DNA of 64,000 bases, from positions 558,001 to 622,000 of the forward strand of contig NC_005295.2 of assembly GCF_000026005.1 (NCBI RefSeq). The letters run 5' to 3'. Position numbers and translations under genes: made by a program. This stretch comes from Ehrlichia ruminantium str. Welgevonden (GTDB lineage: Bacteria; Pseudomonadota; Alphaproteobacteria; Rickettsiales; Anaplasmataceae). The notes below the pieces were generated by a model. It saw only the letters and a list, made by a program, of their open reading frames with translations. It was not told the origin of the DNA and did not search any database. Positions 10,869-20,491 of this stretch are shown here, piece after piece (position 1 is the first letter of the stretch; each line of letters begins with the position of its first letter).

Positions 10869-11184
10869 AGCATTACATAAATATATTAATAAATATTAGC
10901 TAATTTATAATTATAAATAATTTTATATGCAATATATTTTTTTTAATAATTAAGTGATAATTTATAAAAAATATCAGTATCTTATATAAAGAAAAATATT
11001 ATATTTATAATTTTTATAACTATTTTATACTAGATTTACCATATATTGACTAATAATAATTTAAAATTTTATCTAATGATTATTTTAATATTCCTAATCT
11101 TTTAAGTTGCTTTTTCTATCAAATAGTTGTTATAGTTCTGCAAGCAACTTTGTTATACTTAAGTAATTTTTGGTAACATTTAAG
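10869..11184. other. Divergent intergenic region upstream of nrdB
   Basis: This 316-bp gap carries the promoters of the 648-aa gene and nrdB. It is very AT-rich, and its one notable element is the inverted repeat at 11104-11150, listed separately. Confidence 0.5.
11104..11150. promoter_or_regulatory. 9-bp inverted repeat upstream of nrdB
   Basis: AAGTTGCTT at 11104-11112 and its exact reverse complement AAGCAACTT at 11142-11150 are separated by 29 bp, ending 34 bp before the nrdB ATG. It could be an operator pair or a leader hairpin. It does not look like the published NrdR box consensus. Confidence 0.3.
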
Positions 11185-12159
11185 ATGTCATTACTAGATT
11201 CTAGACCAATTTATAAACCGTTTAATTATCCCTGGGCGTATGATGCATGGTTATGTCAGCAGAGGATACACTGGTTGCCTGAAGAAGTGCCTCTTGCAGA
11301 TGATGTTCAAGATTGGAAGACTGTACTTTCTGATAAGGAAAAGAACCTTTTAGTACAAATTTTTCGTTTTTTTACACAGGCTGATATCGAAGTTAATAAC
11401 TGTTATATGAAACATTATTCAAATATATTTAAGCCAACGGAAATATGTATGATGTTATCTGCATTTTCAAATATGGAAACTATACATATTGCTGCTTATT
11501 CTTACTTATTGGATACTATTGGGATGCCAGAAATAGAGTATCAGGCGTTTTTGAAATTTGAGGTTATGAAAAAGAAATATGACTACATGCAACGGTTTGA
11601 AGAGTGTAGAAAGAATGACAAAAGGCATGTAGCAAAAACTTTAGCAGTTTTTGGTGCCTTTACAGAAGGTTTACAATTGTTTGCTTCATTTGCAATTTTA
11701 CTAAATTTTCAACGTTTTGGGAAAATGAAAGGCATGGGACAAATTATTGCTTGGTCTGTTCGTGATGAAACATTACATACTGAGTCGATAATTAGATTAT
11801 TTAATACTTTTATTCAAGAAAATTATGAAATATGGGATGATGATCTTAAAAAGGAATTGTATGAAGCATGTAGTGTTATTGTAACTTTAGAAGATGAGTT
11901 TATTAACTTGGCATTTGCTTGTGGTGATGTTGAAGGTTTGTCTGCTCAGGAGGTGAAAGAATATATAAGATATATTGCAAATAGAAGGCTAATACAGTTA
12001 AATTTAGAGCCTATATACAGCGCAAATAAGAACCCTTTGCTGTGGTTGGATGAAATTCTAAATGGTGTAGAGCACACTAATTTCTTTGAAAATAGAGTAA
12101 CAGAGTATACACGTGCTGCTACTGAAGGAACGTGGGAAGAAGCATTTGAAGATCATTAG
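11185..12159 (+). CDS. nrdB: Ribonucleoside-diphosphate reductase, beta subunit
   Basis: A 324-residue class I ribonucleotide reductase small subunit, which generates the radical used by NrdA to make deoxynucleotides. By spacing with E. coli NrdB I can place the first-sphere metal ligands D67, E98 and H101 and the radical tyrosine Y105 in the block ETIHIAAY. The second ligand set lies in FTEGLQLFASFA and RDETLHTE. A tyrosine rather than Phe at 105 argues against the chlamydial class Ic type. I take the ATG at 11185; an upstream in-frame TTG at 11170 would add only MVTFK and lacks a ribosome site. nrdA is not in the window. Confidence 0.95.
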   Translation: MSLLDSRPIYKPFNYPWAYDAWLCQQRIHWLPEEVPLADDVQDWKTVLSDKEKNLLVQIFRFFTQADIEVNNCYMKHYSNIFKPTEICMMLSAFSNMETIHIAAYSYLLDTIGMPEIEYQAFLKFEVMKKKYDYMQRFEECRKNDKRHVAKTLAVFGAFTEGLQLFASFAILLNFQRFGKMKGMGQIIAWSVRDETLHTESIIRLFNTFIQENYEIWDDDLKKELYEACSVIVTLEDEFINLAFACGDVEGLSAQEVKEYIRYIANRRLIQLNLEPIYSANKNPLLWLDEILNGVEHTNFFENRVTEYTRAATEGTWEEAFEDH

Positions 12160-13015
12160 TCAAATGATTGCTTTAGTTCTTGTTGTATAGTATATGATGC
12201 TTAATAAGTTTGTTAAGTTTTTGTTTTTTGTATCTATATGTATCAAATATTTTTTATATAATGTGTATTATATATAGATGGTAGTCCTAATACTTATGTT
12301 TACGTTTGTAATGCTCTTCAAGGATTCAGTAATAGTATGAATATTTTTACTTTAAAATATCAAGATTTGCTGTTTGTTACTAATGAGTGTTATTGTATAT
12401 TAATACTTTGTCTTATTGGTGGGTCTATAATATATAACCTAGAAAATGTTATTGGTTGTTTTAGGTAATTATAGATCTATTGTTTAAAAATTGAACATAT
12501 GGATTAGTTTTTTATAATTTGAGATTGTTTTTAAATAGTATTCTTCCTGATATGTAGTTCTTTTTGTTTTTAAGTAATTTTATAATGTATTTAATATGTA
12601 GGTTAATTTACTTTTAGTAGTACCATATGACTTATAAATATTGATTTACTAATAGGTAATCAGCATAAAGTGTATTTCTTTTTATTAATATAATATTGAA
12701 AGTAAAGTTTAATATTAGTGAACTTTCTATATATAAAAGTAGTTTGGTTATAATTTTGTGATAATACATTTCTTGATGAATTGGTATTATACCTTTCAGT
12801 ATAGTTTTGAAGAGTAATATAGAGTACACTATCATTCTGTTGGTGTATGAATGTTTTTGTATGTTTAGGTATTTAATTTATAATTTATATACAATTTTCT
12901 AGTATTGTATTTCTAATATTATATGAGATATTTCCCATATAATTTTAAAAGGTTTGTATGTAATATATGTTAAACTAAGTGAGTTTATGGATTTCTCAAT
13001 ATATAAATAATTTAA
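12160..13015. other. Gene-free stretch before the 134-bp repeat array
   Basis: AT-rich, no convincing gene. One frame stays open without a start codon from about 12265 to 12467, but it matches no family I recognise. Confidence 0.5.
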
Positions 13016-13953
13016 GTGTACTCATATAACTTATTATGCCATTTGCAATGAGTAACCAGTGTTATTTCTATAATGTGTGGTATTTTCTTATTTTACATGG
13101 TTTTGGTTTTATTATACTACTTTTATTATTAACTATTATAAGTATCAAAAGTGTACCTATATAACTTATTATGCCATTGCAATGAGTAACCAGTGTTATT
13201 TCTATAATGTGTGGTATTTTCTTATTTTACATGGTTTTAGTTTTATTATAGTACTTTTATTATTAACTATTATAAGTATCAAAAGTGTAACCATATAACT
13301 TATTATGCTATTGAAATGAGTGACCGGTGTTATTTCTATAGTGTGTGGTACTTTCTTATTTTATATGGTTTTGGTTTTATTATACTACTTTTATTATTAA
13401 CTATTATAAGTATCAAAAGTGTACCCATATAACTTATTATGCCATTGCAATGAGTGACCAGTGTTATTTCTATAATGTGTGATACTTTCTTATTTTACAT
13501 GGTTTTGGCTTTATTATACTACTTTTAGTAGTAACTATTATAAGTATCAAAAGTGTACCCATATAACTTATTATGCCATTGCAATGAGTAACCAGTGTTA
13601 TTTCTATAATGTGTGGTATTTTCTTATTTTACATGGTTTTGGTTTTATTATACTACTTTTATTATTAACTATTATAAGTATCAAAAGTGTACCTATATAA
13701 CTTATTATGCCATTGCAATGAGTGACCAGTGTTATTTCTATAATGTGTGATACTTTCTTATTTTACATGGTTTTGGTTTTATTATACTACTTTTAGTAGT
13801 AACTATTATAAGTATCAAAAGTGTACCCATATAACTTATTATGCCATTGCAATGGGTGATTAACGTTATTTTTATAATGTGTATACTACTTTCTTATTTT
13901 ACATGGTTTTGTTGTGATACTTTATTATGATTATTATGGTCAGTATCAAATCT
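13016..13953. repeat. Tandem repeat, 134-bp unit, seven copies or so
   Basis: Units begin with GTGTAC or GTGTAA at 13016, 13151, 13285, 13419, 13553, 13687 and 13821, giving periods of 135, 134, 134, 134, 134 and 134 bp. The last unit decays after its first third but still ends with GTATCAAA near 13950. Copies differ at a few shared positions. The units starting at 13419 and 13687 share variants (GTGATACTTTC, TTTTAGTAGTAAC) that the copy between them lacks, so the array probably also grew by a two-unit (268-bp) duplication. 134 is not a multiple of three, so the array cannot be one continuous coding repeat. Confidence 0.95.
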
Positions 13954-14182
13954 TGCTGTATAAAAATTGTTTTACTGTTATTTAATAAGAAATTGTCATA
14001 TGGTACAAATAATAGTTGTAGGTATATAATAACAATATACTTTGTCAATTAATGTTTGGTTCTTCAATTTGGTTCATGTATTCAATATTTTGTATTGCGA
14101 TTTATAACAAGTCTTTTGTAAATAAAAACTTATACTAGTACATGCATAGATGTAGAAAAACCAAACATTAATTTATCAATAA
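13954..14182. other. Spacer between repeat array and DUF2610 gene
   Basis: AT-rich spacer of 229 bp downstream of the DUF2610 stop. No terminator-like hairpin or gene is visible. Confidence 0.4.
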
Positions 14183-14467
14183 TTATTGATTGTCTGAGGA
14201 ATCTTTATTATTTTTATGAGTAGCTACTGTTAATGCATATACACATAGATCTGCAAAACAGATACCATTCTTTTGTGCAAGTGCATATAGTTTTGACAAA
14301 CTATCTTTAATTTTTTCTGGTATATTCCCTCCACGTTCTTTTGCTAGCCAATTATCTTGGTGTTGAATTGGATGGTTTTCTGGTTTTGGTTCTCCAATAT
14401 ATATTGCAAATGGTGAATTTTGCCCATTGAAATTACATGGTACAATAAATTTTTTTATTCCTGGCAT
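14183..14467 (-). CDS. DUF2610-family small protein
   Basis: A 94-residue soluble protein that matches, from memory, the Rickettsiales family DUF2610: a start MPGIKKFIVPCNFNGQ..PFxIYIGEP, then GGNIPEKIKDSLSKLYALAQKN and a C-terminal helix with FADLCVYAL. Function is unknown. It begins 5 bp after the stop of the upstream 194-aa gene, with an AAGG ribosome site inside that gene's end, so the two form an operon. Confidence 0.8.
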   Translation of the reverse strand: MPGIKKFIVPCNFNGQNSPFAIYIGEPKPENHPIQHQDNWLAKERGGNIPEKIKDSLSKLYALAQKNGICFADLCVYALTVATHKNNKDSSDNQ

Positions 14468-14472
14468 TTGTA

Positions 14473-15057
14473 CTACCTTGAACGACTAGTGGTATTTTTT
14501 TTGTATTGTTGTGTTCTAGATAATATTGCTTTGGCAATGTGTCTTTTTACTCTTGATTCTGGTGCAACTGATACTCCTTCATTGACTAGACTTTCTGCAA
14601 TTAACAAAATTTCTTTTAATAACTTTATATCATAATTTACTAAGTTAAGGAGTAAAGCGTATGCTGTCTTGTAACTTATTTCATCTTTGCTTGATATAAC
14701 ATTAGTGTCAATGTTGGTTTGTTCTTGATTTTTAATGTAATGATTATTGGTAATTTGCTGTATGTCTTCGCATTCTATTTTATTAGATGTGCTGTCTATT
14801 ATGGTATTTGATATATGACACTTAGGAAATTGGGTGTGAGTCATATTATGAGTCTCTGAATTATTTGAATTTCCTGTATTATTTTGGTAAGGTATTGAAA
14901 AGGTATAGTTAATACTTTGTATATTTTCTTCTTGAGAAATAAAATTAAAATCATTCTTTATTTTAGTTGAAGTGTTATAAAAATTACCACTTTTGTTGCC
15001 TAAATTTCCTAAATATTCTTGGTTTACTTTATTTTGAAAGTTAGTGTGTAATATCAT
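14473..15057 (-). CDS. Unrecognised 194-residue hydrophilic protein
   Basis: I do not recognise this protein. The first 120 residues are low-complexity and rich in Asn, Ser, Thr and Gln, with no signal peptide or membrane helix. The last 70 residues are more structured, predicted helical (TAYALLLNLVNYDIKLLKEILLIAESLVNEG), and end in a basic tail SRTQQYKKNTTSRSR. I take the ATG at 15057 rather than the upstream TTG at 15066. It precedes the DUF2610 gene by 5 bp and is divergent from the methyltransferase gene, whose ATG is 70 bp away. Confidence 0.75.
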   Translation of the reverse strand: MILHTNFQNKVNQEYLGNLGNKSGNFYNTSTKIKNDFNFISQEENIQSINYTFSIPYQNNTGNSNNSETHNMTHTQFPKCHISNTIIDSTSNKIECEDIQQITNNHYIKNQEQTNIDTNVISSKDEISYKTAYALLLNLVNYDIKLLKEILLIAESLVNEGVSVAPESRVKRHIAKAILSRTQQYKKNTTSRSR

Positions 15058-15127
15058 AATGTCCAATGTAATTTACAGCCATATCTATTACTTATATCAT
15101 AACCACATAAATAAGACATTAATAATT

Positions 15128-16147
15128 ATGCATTCTTACTTAAAAAAAGTTATTTTTGATAATGGTGGTGCTATATCAGTTGAACAATTTATGAGGATTG
15201 CTCTTTATGATATGAATTGTGGTTATTATATGACACAAATGCCATTTGGTGTTTTTGGAGATTTTGTTACTTCTCCTGAAATATCTCAACTATTTGGGGA
15301 AGTAATAGCATTATGGGTATTATTGTATTGGGAAAAAATGGGATCTCCCTCAAAATTTGTTTTATTGGAACTAGGACCAGGCAGAGGAACATTAATAAGT
15401 GATATTATTAGAGTTCTCAAGAAATTTAAACAGTGTTATTCTGCAGTTGATATTTATCTTCTTGAGGTTAGTCCTAAATTACAAGAAGTGCAGTATAATA
15501 CTTTACAAGATGTAGGTGAAAAAGTACTATGGTGTCGAAATATAAATAGTATTCCGAATTATCCTATACTAGTTATAGCAAATGAATTTTTTGATGCTTT
15601 GCCTATTAAACAATTTATATGTATTAGTGATTCTTGGTACGAAAGGTATATTACAGTAGAAGATAATAAGTTTAGATTTATTAATAAATTAATAGATAAA
15701 AATTTTCAAATACTAAATGTAAATAATATTAACGACCCGATTATAGAAGTATGTGATGATGCTATATCAATTATAAAGTTAATAGAGCATAAAATTTTAC
15801 AAAATAAAGGTGCTGCAGTAATTATTGATTATGGATATATAGATCCTCCATATAAGAGTACTATGCAATCCGTGAAAAACCATCAATATAATAATATATT
15901 TGAAAATGTTGGTAATAGTGATATTACTGTGCATGTGGATTTTACAGCTTTAAGGAAAAGTTTATCTTTTTTAAATTCATATATTATGACCCAAAGAGAT
16001 TTTTTGTACAATTTTGGTATTAGGGAAAGGTTACAAATCTTAATTGAAAATGCTACAGAAGTTCAACAACAGAATTTAATGACTGGATTTTTGAGATTGA
16101 CTGAGAATATGGGTAGTATGTTCAAAGTTTTGTTGATTAATCCTTAA
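15128..16147 (+). CDS. MidA/NDUFAF7-family SAM-dependent methyltransferase
   Basis: A 339-residue protein of the MidA/NDUFAF7 family (formerly DUF185). The N-terminal part has the family motif GAISVEQFMRIALYDMNCGYYM and GDFVTSPEISQLFGE; the SAM-binding loop reads LLELGPGRGTLISDI; and ANEFFDALPIKQF and IIDYGY follow. In mitochondria NDUFAF7 dimethylates an arginine of the NDUFS2 subunit during complex I assembly, so a role in NADH dehydrogenase maturation is likely but inferred. I choose the ATG at 15128, because the longer frame from 15044 would run through the divergent upstream region and has no family similarity there. Confidence 0.88.
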   Translation: MHSYLKKVIFDNGGAISVEQFMRIALYDMNCGYYMTQMPFGVFGDFVTSPEISQLFGEVIALWVLLYWEKMGSPSKFVLLELGPGRGTLISDIIRVLKKFKQCYSAVDIYLLEVSPKLQEVQYNTLQDVGEKVLWCRNINSIPNYPILVIANEFFDALPIKQFICISDSWYERYITVEDNKFRFINKLIDKNFQILNVNNINDPIIEVCDDAISIIKLIEHKILQNKGAAVIIDYGYIDPPYKSTMQSVKNHQYNNIFENVGNSDITVHVDFTALRKSLSFLNSYIMTQRDFLYNFGIRERLQILIENATEVQQQNLMTGFLRLTENMGSMFKVLLINP

Positions 16148-16200
16148 CAAATTAATACATGTATTTTACAATATACTAGTTGAATGTAATAGTGTTTATA
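16148..16200. other. Short spacer between methyltransferase and repeat array
   Basis: AT-rich spacer; nothing recognisable. Confidence 0.3.
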
Positions 16201-16850
16201 TTCTTTATTTATAGTGCTGTATATTAATTTTTTGAATAGTTTTCCTAAAATAATGTTGTAACTTACTTAGCTTTGGGTAGTAGAGATTATATAGGTAGTT
16301 GTTTATATGAGCATATATATCTTTTTTATATAGTTCTAGGTTAATTTTTTGGATAATCTCCCTAAAGTCATGTTGTAATCTAATTAGTTGTGGATAATGC
16401 AAGTTATATAGTTGGTAGTTTAGTTATGAATGTGTGCATATTTTTTTTATTTATAGTGTTGTATATTAATTTTTTGAATAGTTTTCCTGAAATAATGTTG
16501 TAACTTACTTAGCTTTGGGTAGTAGAGATTATATAGGTAGTTGTTTATATGAGCATATATATCTTTTTTATATAGTTCTAAGTTAATTTTTTGGATAATC
16601 TCCCTAAAGTCATGTTGTAATCTAATTAGTTGTGGATAATGCAAGTTATATAGTTGGTAGTTTAGTTATGAATGTGTGCATATTTTTTTATTTATAGTGC
16701 TGTATATTAATTTTTTGAATAGTCTTCCTAAAATAATATTGGAACTTAATTAGTTGTGAGTAGTAGAGATTATATAGGTCATTGCTTATATGAGGATATG
16801 TATTTTTTTATATATAGTTTTGTAGTTAATTTATTAACACTATTTTATTT
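16201..16850. repeat. Nested tandem repeat, 242-bp unit made of two 121-bp halves
   Basis: The phrase ATAGTG(C/T)TGTATATTAATTT recurs at 16211, 16453 and 16694, a period of 242 then 241 bp. Within each unit a diverged half-copy (ATAGTTCTAGGTTAATTT and relatives) starts about 121 bp later, so the array has about five half-units plus a degenerate sixth near 16805. The first two full units are nearly identical; the third differs more. As in the upstream array, it ends in a decayed copy. Confidence 0.93.
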
Positions 16851-17252
16851 AAAGTGTATCGCAATATTAGTTGCCTAAGTTGGTTAGCTGTGAAAGTTAC
16901 AAATTGATATATGATGTTATGAAATAAGTGAAAATTTTTTTGTAATGTTATTATATAGATCATAGATAATATAAAATTATTAATGTATTAGCTTATATAA
17001 CCAATAAAATGTATGTATATTAAAAATGCTATAAAAAACTGATGACAATAAATAATACTTAATATTTTATCTTATTAATATAGGTAAGAAATTATATTTG
17101 AAGTGGTAGTTTTTACTCTTTTTATTACAATACGTAATTCAAACTTATATTACTAAATATATCTGTAATTTTTTATTATCAATTACTAATAATGTTCATA
17201 CTGCCTTATATGAGATATATTATATTTAAGGCTAGATTGTATATTATGTAAT
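16851..17252. other. Gap upstream of dnaG
   Basis: About 400 bp of AT-rich sequence between the repeat array and dnaG. It must contain the dnaG promoter, but I cannot assign one with confidence. Confidence 0.4.
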
Positions 17253-19031
17253 ATGAGTATTATAGATCTTATAAAAAGCAAGGTAAAGTTATCTGATGTA
17301 GTTGGTCAAAGGGTAAAACTAACTAAAAGAGGTAATAATATTATTGGATTATGTCCATTTCATAATGAAAAGACACCATCATTTACTGTCAGTGACGAGA
17401 AAGGGTTATATTATTGTTTTGGATGTGGAGCAAGTGGTGATGTTATACAATTTACATGTGATATTAATGCATTGGATTTTAAAGGTGCAGTAAGTTATTT
17501 AGCAGAAATGTATGGTATTGATGTACCACAACATACAGATAATCAAATAGGCTTAATACGTCTTTTAAATGAAGCAACAATATGGTTTGAAAAGCAATTA
17601 TATTCTAATAGTTTTGCATTAGAATATGTAAAAAATCGTAGAATTACTGATAATACAATAAAAAAGTTTAGGTTAGGGTATGCTCCAGCACATGGGTTAG
17701 TTAAGTATTTGTTATCTTGTGGGTTTAATATTGATGATATAAGGAAGACTGGATTATCAAATGTAAATGATCAGGATTATTTTTACAATAGAATTATGTT
17801 TCCTATTTGTAATTCTGTAGGAGACGTTATAGGTTTTGGTGGTAGATCTATTATTAATACACAAAATCCTAAGTACTTGAATTCTAAAGCAAGTGTTTTT
17901 TTTCAAAAACGAGAGAGCCTTTATGCTGCTCATATTGCTGTTCGTGAAGCAAGAAAGGCTGGAAAGATTATAGTGGTAGAAGGATATATGGATGCTCTCA
18001 TACTTCATCAACTAGGTATTGGTAATGTAGTTGCCTTGCTAGGGACATCTATGACTTCTGAACACTTGACGTATTTGTGGGATATATCTACAGAAGTCAT
18101 AGTTTGGATGGATGGTGATGTTGCTGGAAAAATGGCATGTGTAAAAGCTGCCTCTCTTGCTCTATCTTTGATCAAGTCTGGGTGTATTATAAAGTTTGTT
18201 AATCTCGATACATGTGATGATCCTTATGATATTTGTATCAATAAAGGTATTACTGATGTGATGGCTATTTTAGATAGTGCTAAGTTACTTTCAGAGTTTA
18301 TTTGGGATTATGAATTATCTAAGGTTACTAGTGGTAGTGCTATAATGCCTGAACAATGTGTTATGTTAGATGCTAGAATGAAATATTATATTAGTAAAAT
18401 TAATGATAGTAATATTGCAAAATATTATAAGAAATATTTTTACAATCAAGTTCGTAATCTTCAGCAGTACTCAAATAGTAAATCTCAGATTTTTGATAGT
18501 AATGGTTTAGTGAAAAAATTGGTAGTTAATCAGTTTGATAATATGACTACTGAATCATTTTCAAAAGAATATAACCAGTTAAGAGCCATTAATATAATTA
18601 TGGAATTTCCAGAATTACTTGATAATCCAATTATTTTTGATCAGTTTACTAAATTTCATATTAGTGATAATAGTCTTTATGAGTTACAACAGCATATTTT
18701 AAATATTAAAATTGCTTTATGTGATAGTGTGATGTCTAAGAATGTATTATTGTTGGAATTACAAAAAGCTGGTTTAAGTCATTTAATAGATTATGTCTTC
18801 AAAAAAATGGTGGGTTTCAAATATAATACTACTTTATCGCATGATAAAAAAAATGATCATCTAGCAATTTCTAAAAAAGAAATAGAGAAAATAATGCTTG
18901 TTGAGCAATTACGGTATCTTCAAGAAGAAATTTTAGATTTACGTTTAAGTGGAAAGGACTCTTTAGCAGAAAAATTATCACATCAAGCTCAAGCTATAGA
19001 TACTAGGTTGAGAGAATTATGGGATTATTAG
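17253..19031 (+). CDS. dnaG: DNA primase
   Basis: A 592-residue bacterial primase that makes RNA primers at the replication fork with DnaB. The N-terminal CHC2 zinc finger has ligands C34, H37, C55 and C58. The catalytic TOPRIM core shows FGGRSI, VVEGYMDALILHQLGI and MDGDVAGKMA. The C-terminal third is weakly conserved, as expected for the helicase-binding domain, and ends in a helical segment QLRYLQEEILDLRLSGKD. The start is set by the conserved IIDLIKSKVKLSDVVGQRV. It is the neighbour of rpoD but convergent with it. Confidence 0.97.
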   Translation: MSIIDLIKSKVKLSDVVGQRVKLTKRGNNIIGLCPFHNEKTPSFTVSDEKGLYYCFGCGASGDVIQFTCDINALDFKGAVSYLAEMYGIDVPQHTDNQIGLIRLLNEATIWFEKQLYSNSFALEYVKNRRITDNTIKKFRLGYAPAHGLVKYLLSCGFNIDDIRKTGLSNVNDQDYFYNRIMFPICNSVGDVIGFGGRSIINTQNPKYLNSKASVFFQKRESLYAAHIAVREARKAGKIIVVEGYMDALILHQLGIGNVVALLGTSMTSEHLTYLWDISTEVIVWMDGDVAGKMACVKAASLALSLIKSGCIIKFVNLDTCDDPYDICINKGITDVMAILDSAKLLSEFIWDYELSKVTSGSAIMPEQCVMLDARMKYYISKINDSNIAKYYKKYFYNQVRNLQQYSNSKSQIFDSNGLVKKLVVNQFDNMTTESFSKEYNQLRAINIIMEFPELLDNPIIFDQFTKFHISDNSLYELQQHILNIKIALCDSVMSKNVLLLELQKAGLSHLIDYVFKKMVGFKYNTTLSHDKKNDHLAISKKEIEKIMLVEQLRYLQEEILDLRLSGKDSLAEKLSHQAQAIDTRLRELWDY

Positions 19032-20491
19032 AATTGAGAGATATGTAGATGCCTTTTGTTAGGTAATATATTTGTATTTTTTGGTAATTTATCACTTAGC
19101 TATGGAAGAAAAATTTTTAAAGTTGAATATTGTATTTTATAAGTTACTTCACTTATCTGTTTAGTGTGTTGTGCTTAATGATAACTTTTTTGGTATTCAA
19201 AAGATTATGTACTTGTTATTAAGTTTATTGTTGTATTTGTCATGTAAGATGTTAGTTTATATGGTTTATACATTTTAAATTGTATTAATTAAAACTTTTT
19301 TGTCATTGTAATACTAGGCCTAATTATATAGAAGAATTATTTAAGTTGTAAATAGGTGTAGTACTAGTTTAAAAATGTTTTATGTATAGTAGATAAGAAT
19401 CTCTTATGATACTTTGTAGTATTTTTTTGTAATGTGTACTAATTGGTAATGCATTATTGGATTGATTATATTTGATTAAAGATTTCTCTAACTACATTCT
19501 GTAAATAGTATATGCATTTAGGTATTTAAGGGTTAAATAAAATTACTTATTAGGGTATCTTTACTGTTATTTTGGATAAAAATGCTTGTAGCTCCTTTTA
19601 TATTGGGTAAGGTATAATTAATGAAGGTAAATATTTTTTATAACATGATCTTTAATGTATTATAAGCTGAATAGTTTTTTTCCTAATTGATAGGATTTGT
19701 ATTGTTTAAATGTACTATTTAAATGGATGTTATATTAATTATGTATTTGTATTATAAAGATGTAAGAAATTAAACTTATAATTAAATATTACTGCTAGGG
19801 TTTTGTATATTTTTTTTTATCTTGTTATATTAAAACTTATAATGATTTTATGTTATAAGTGAGGGTGTTATATTTATTAAGCATATATGGAAGTGCTTAC
19901 AGATTTGTATATGGAATCAAGATAAAGAAAACTTATTGTTTTTAAATTAAGTATTATTTAGAAAGTTTATCTCTTAAAATTACTCATAAAGGAATGTTTA
20001 AATGGTAAATACAGCTGTGTATTAAACTAATAACAGTAAAACAGATATAAATATAAAAATCTATCATTTATCAATTAGGTTTACCCGGGGGAAATCTATT
20101 ATGGTATAACTATTGAGTTGATTGTAAAGTAGTAAAAGGTAATGAATATGGTATTAGATAATGTGTTAAATTATACTAATTGATTTTTCGAGTACTGTTA
20201 TATGTACACATAGTGTGTATAATAATACTTTACATAATAATTTGCTAATGCTCAATTATATTATTTAATTTTTGTTAATACTATTATCTAAAATGTGTTT
20301 TATCATTGTTTGTGCTTTTTGTTGTTAAAAAGTATTTGATTTATTATGTATATAGGTAGTAGAAAAGCATAGTACTATAGTAAGTACAAAGCACTAGGTA
20401 TGTTTAAAGCTTCCCTTATCGAGTGTAACTACTATATGCCTAGTTCAATTATTCATTATTTATATTGTTTTGTTACAATAAAGAACTTTAT
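19032..20491. other. Gap between convergent dnaG and rpoD
   Basis: 1.46 kb without a gene. It holds one GC-rich patch (TACCCGGGGGAAAT near 20082-20095) that stands out against the AT-rich background, and paired hairpins at 20372-20444. Next to the rpoD stop an AT-rich hairpin (AATAAAG, 2-nt loop, CTTTATT at 20477-20492) could mark the 3' end of the rpoD message. Confidence 0.5.
20372..20444. other. Paired inverted repeats, possible structured RNA or bidirectional terminator
   Basis: GTACT/AGTAC arms lie at 20372-20376 and 20383-20387. A second stem pairs ACTAGGTAT (20393-20401) with ATGCCTAGT (20436-20444) around a 34-nt loop; the one non-Watson-Crick position is a G-U wobble if plus-strand RNA is made. 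There is no T-tract. The function is not known to me. Confidence 0.3.

Noticed and set aside
11185-12159. Class Ic (Phe/Mn-Fe) ribonucleotide reductase
   Set aside because: The radical position holds Tyr105, so the gene is consistent with a tyrosyl-radical enzyme.
12265-12467. Open stretch of about 68 codons without a start, possibly a gene remnant
   Set aside because: No start codon, no ribosome site and no recognised similarity. An overlapping frame is also open for 20 codons, so chance is likely.
12632-12835. 67-codon minus-strand frame
   Set aside because: No ribosome site; hydrophobic, AT-driven composition and no neighbours that would support it.
13077-13700. Two 73-codon frames with hydrophobic products inside the 134-bp array
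   Set aside because: They are produced by repeat copies, the unit length is not a multiple of three, and they lack ribosome sites. Their similarity to each other only reflects the DNA repeat.
13016-13953. CRISPR array
   Set aside because: The unit is one continuous 134-bp repeat with no unique spacers, and no cas genes are present.
16205-16644. Two identical 65-codon minus-strand frames
   Set aside because: Identity follows from the 242-bp repeat; the third unit does not keep the frame, and there is no ribosome site.
20082-20095. GC-rich patch as part of a structural RNA (SRP RNA, RNase P or 6S)
   Set aside because: No conserved motif of those RNAs is found nearby and no extended pairing is visible.
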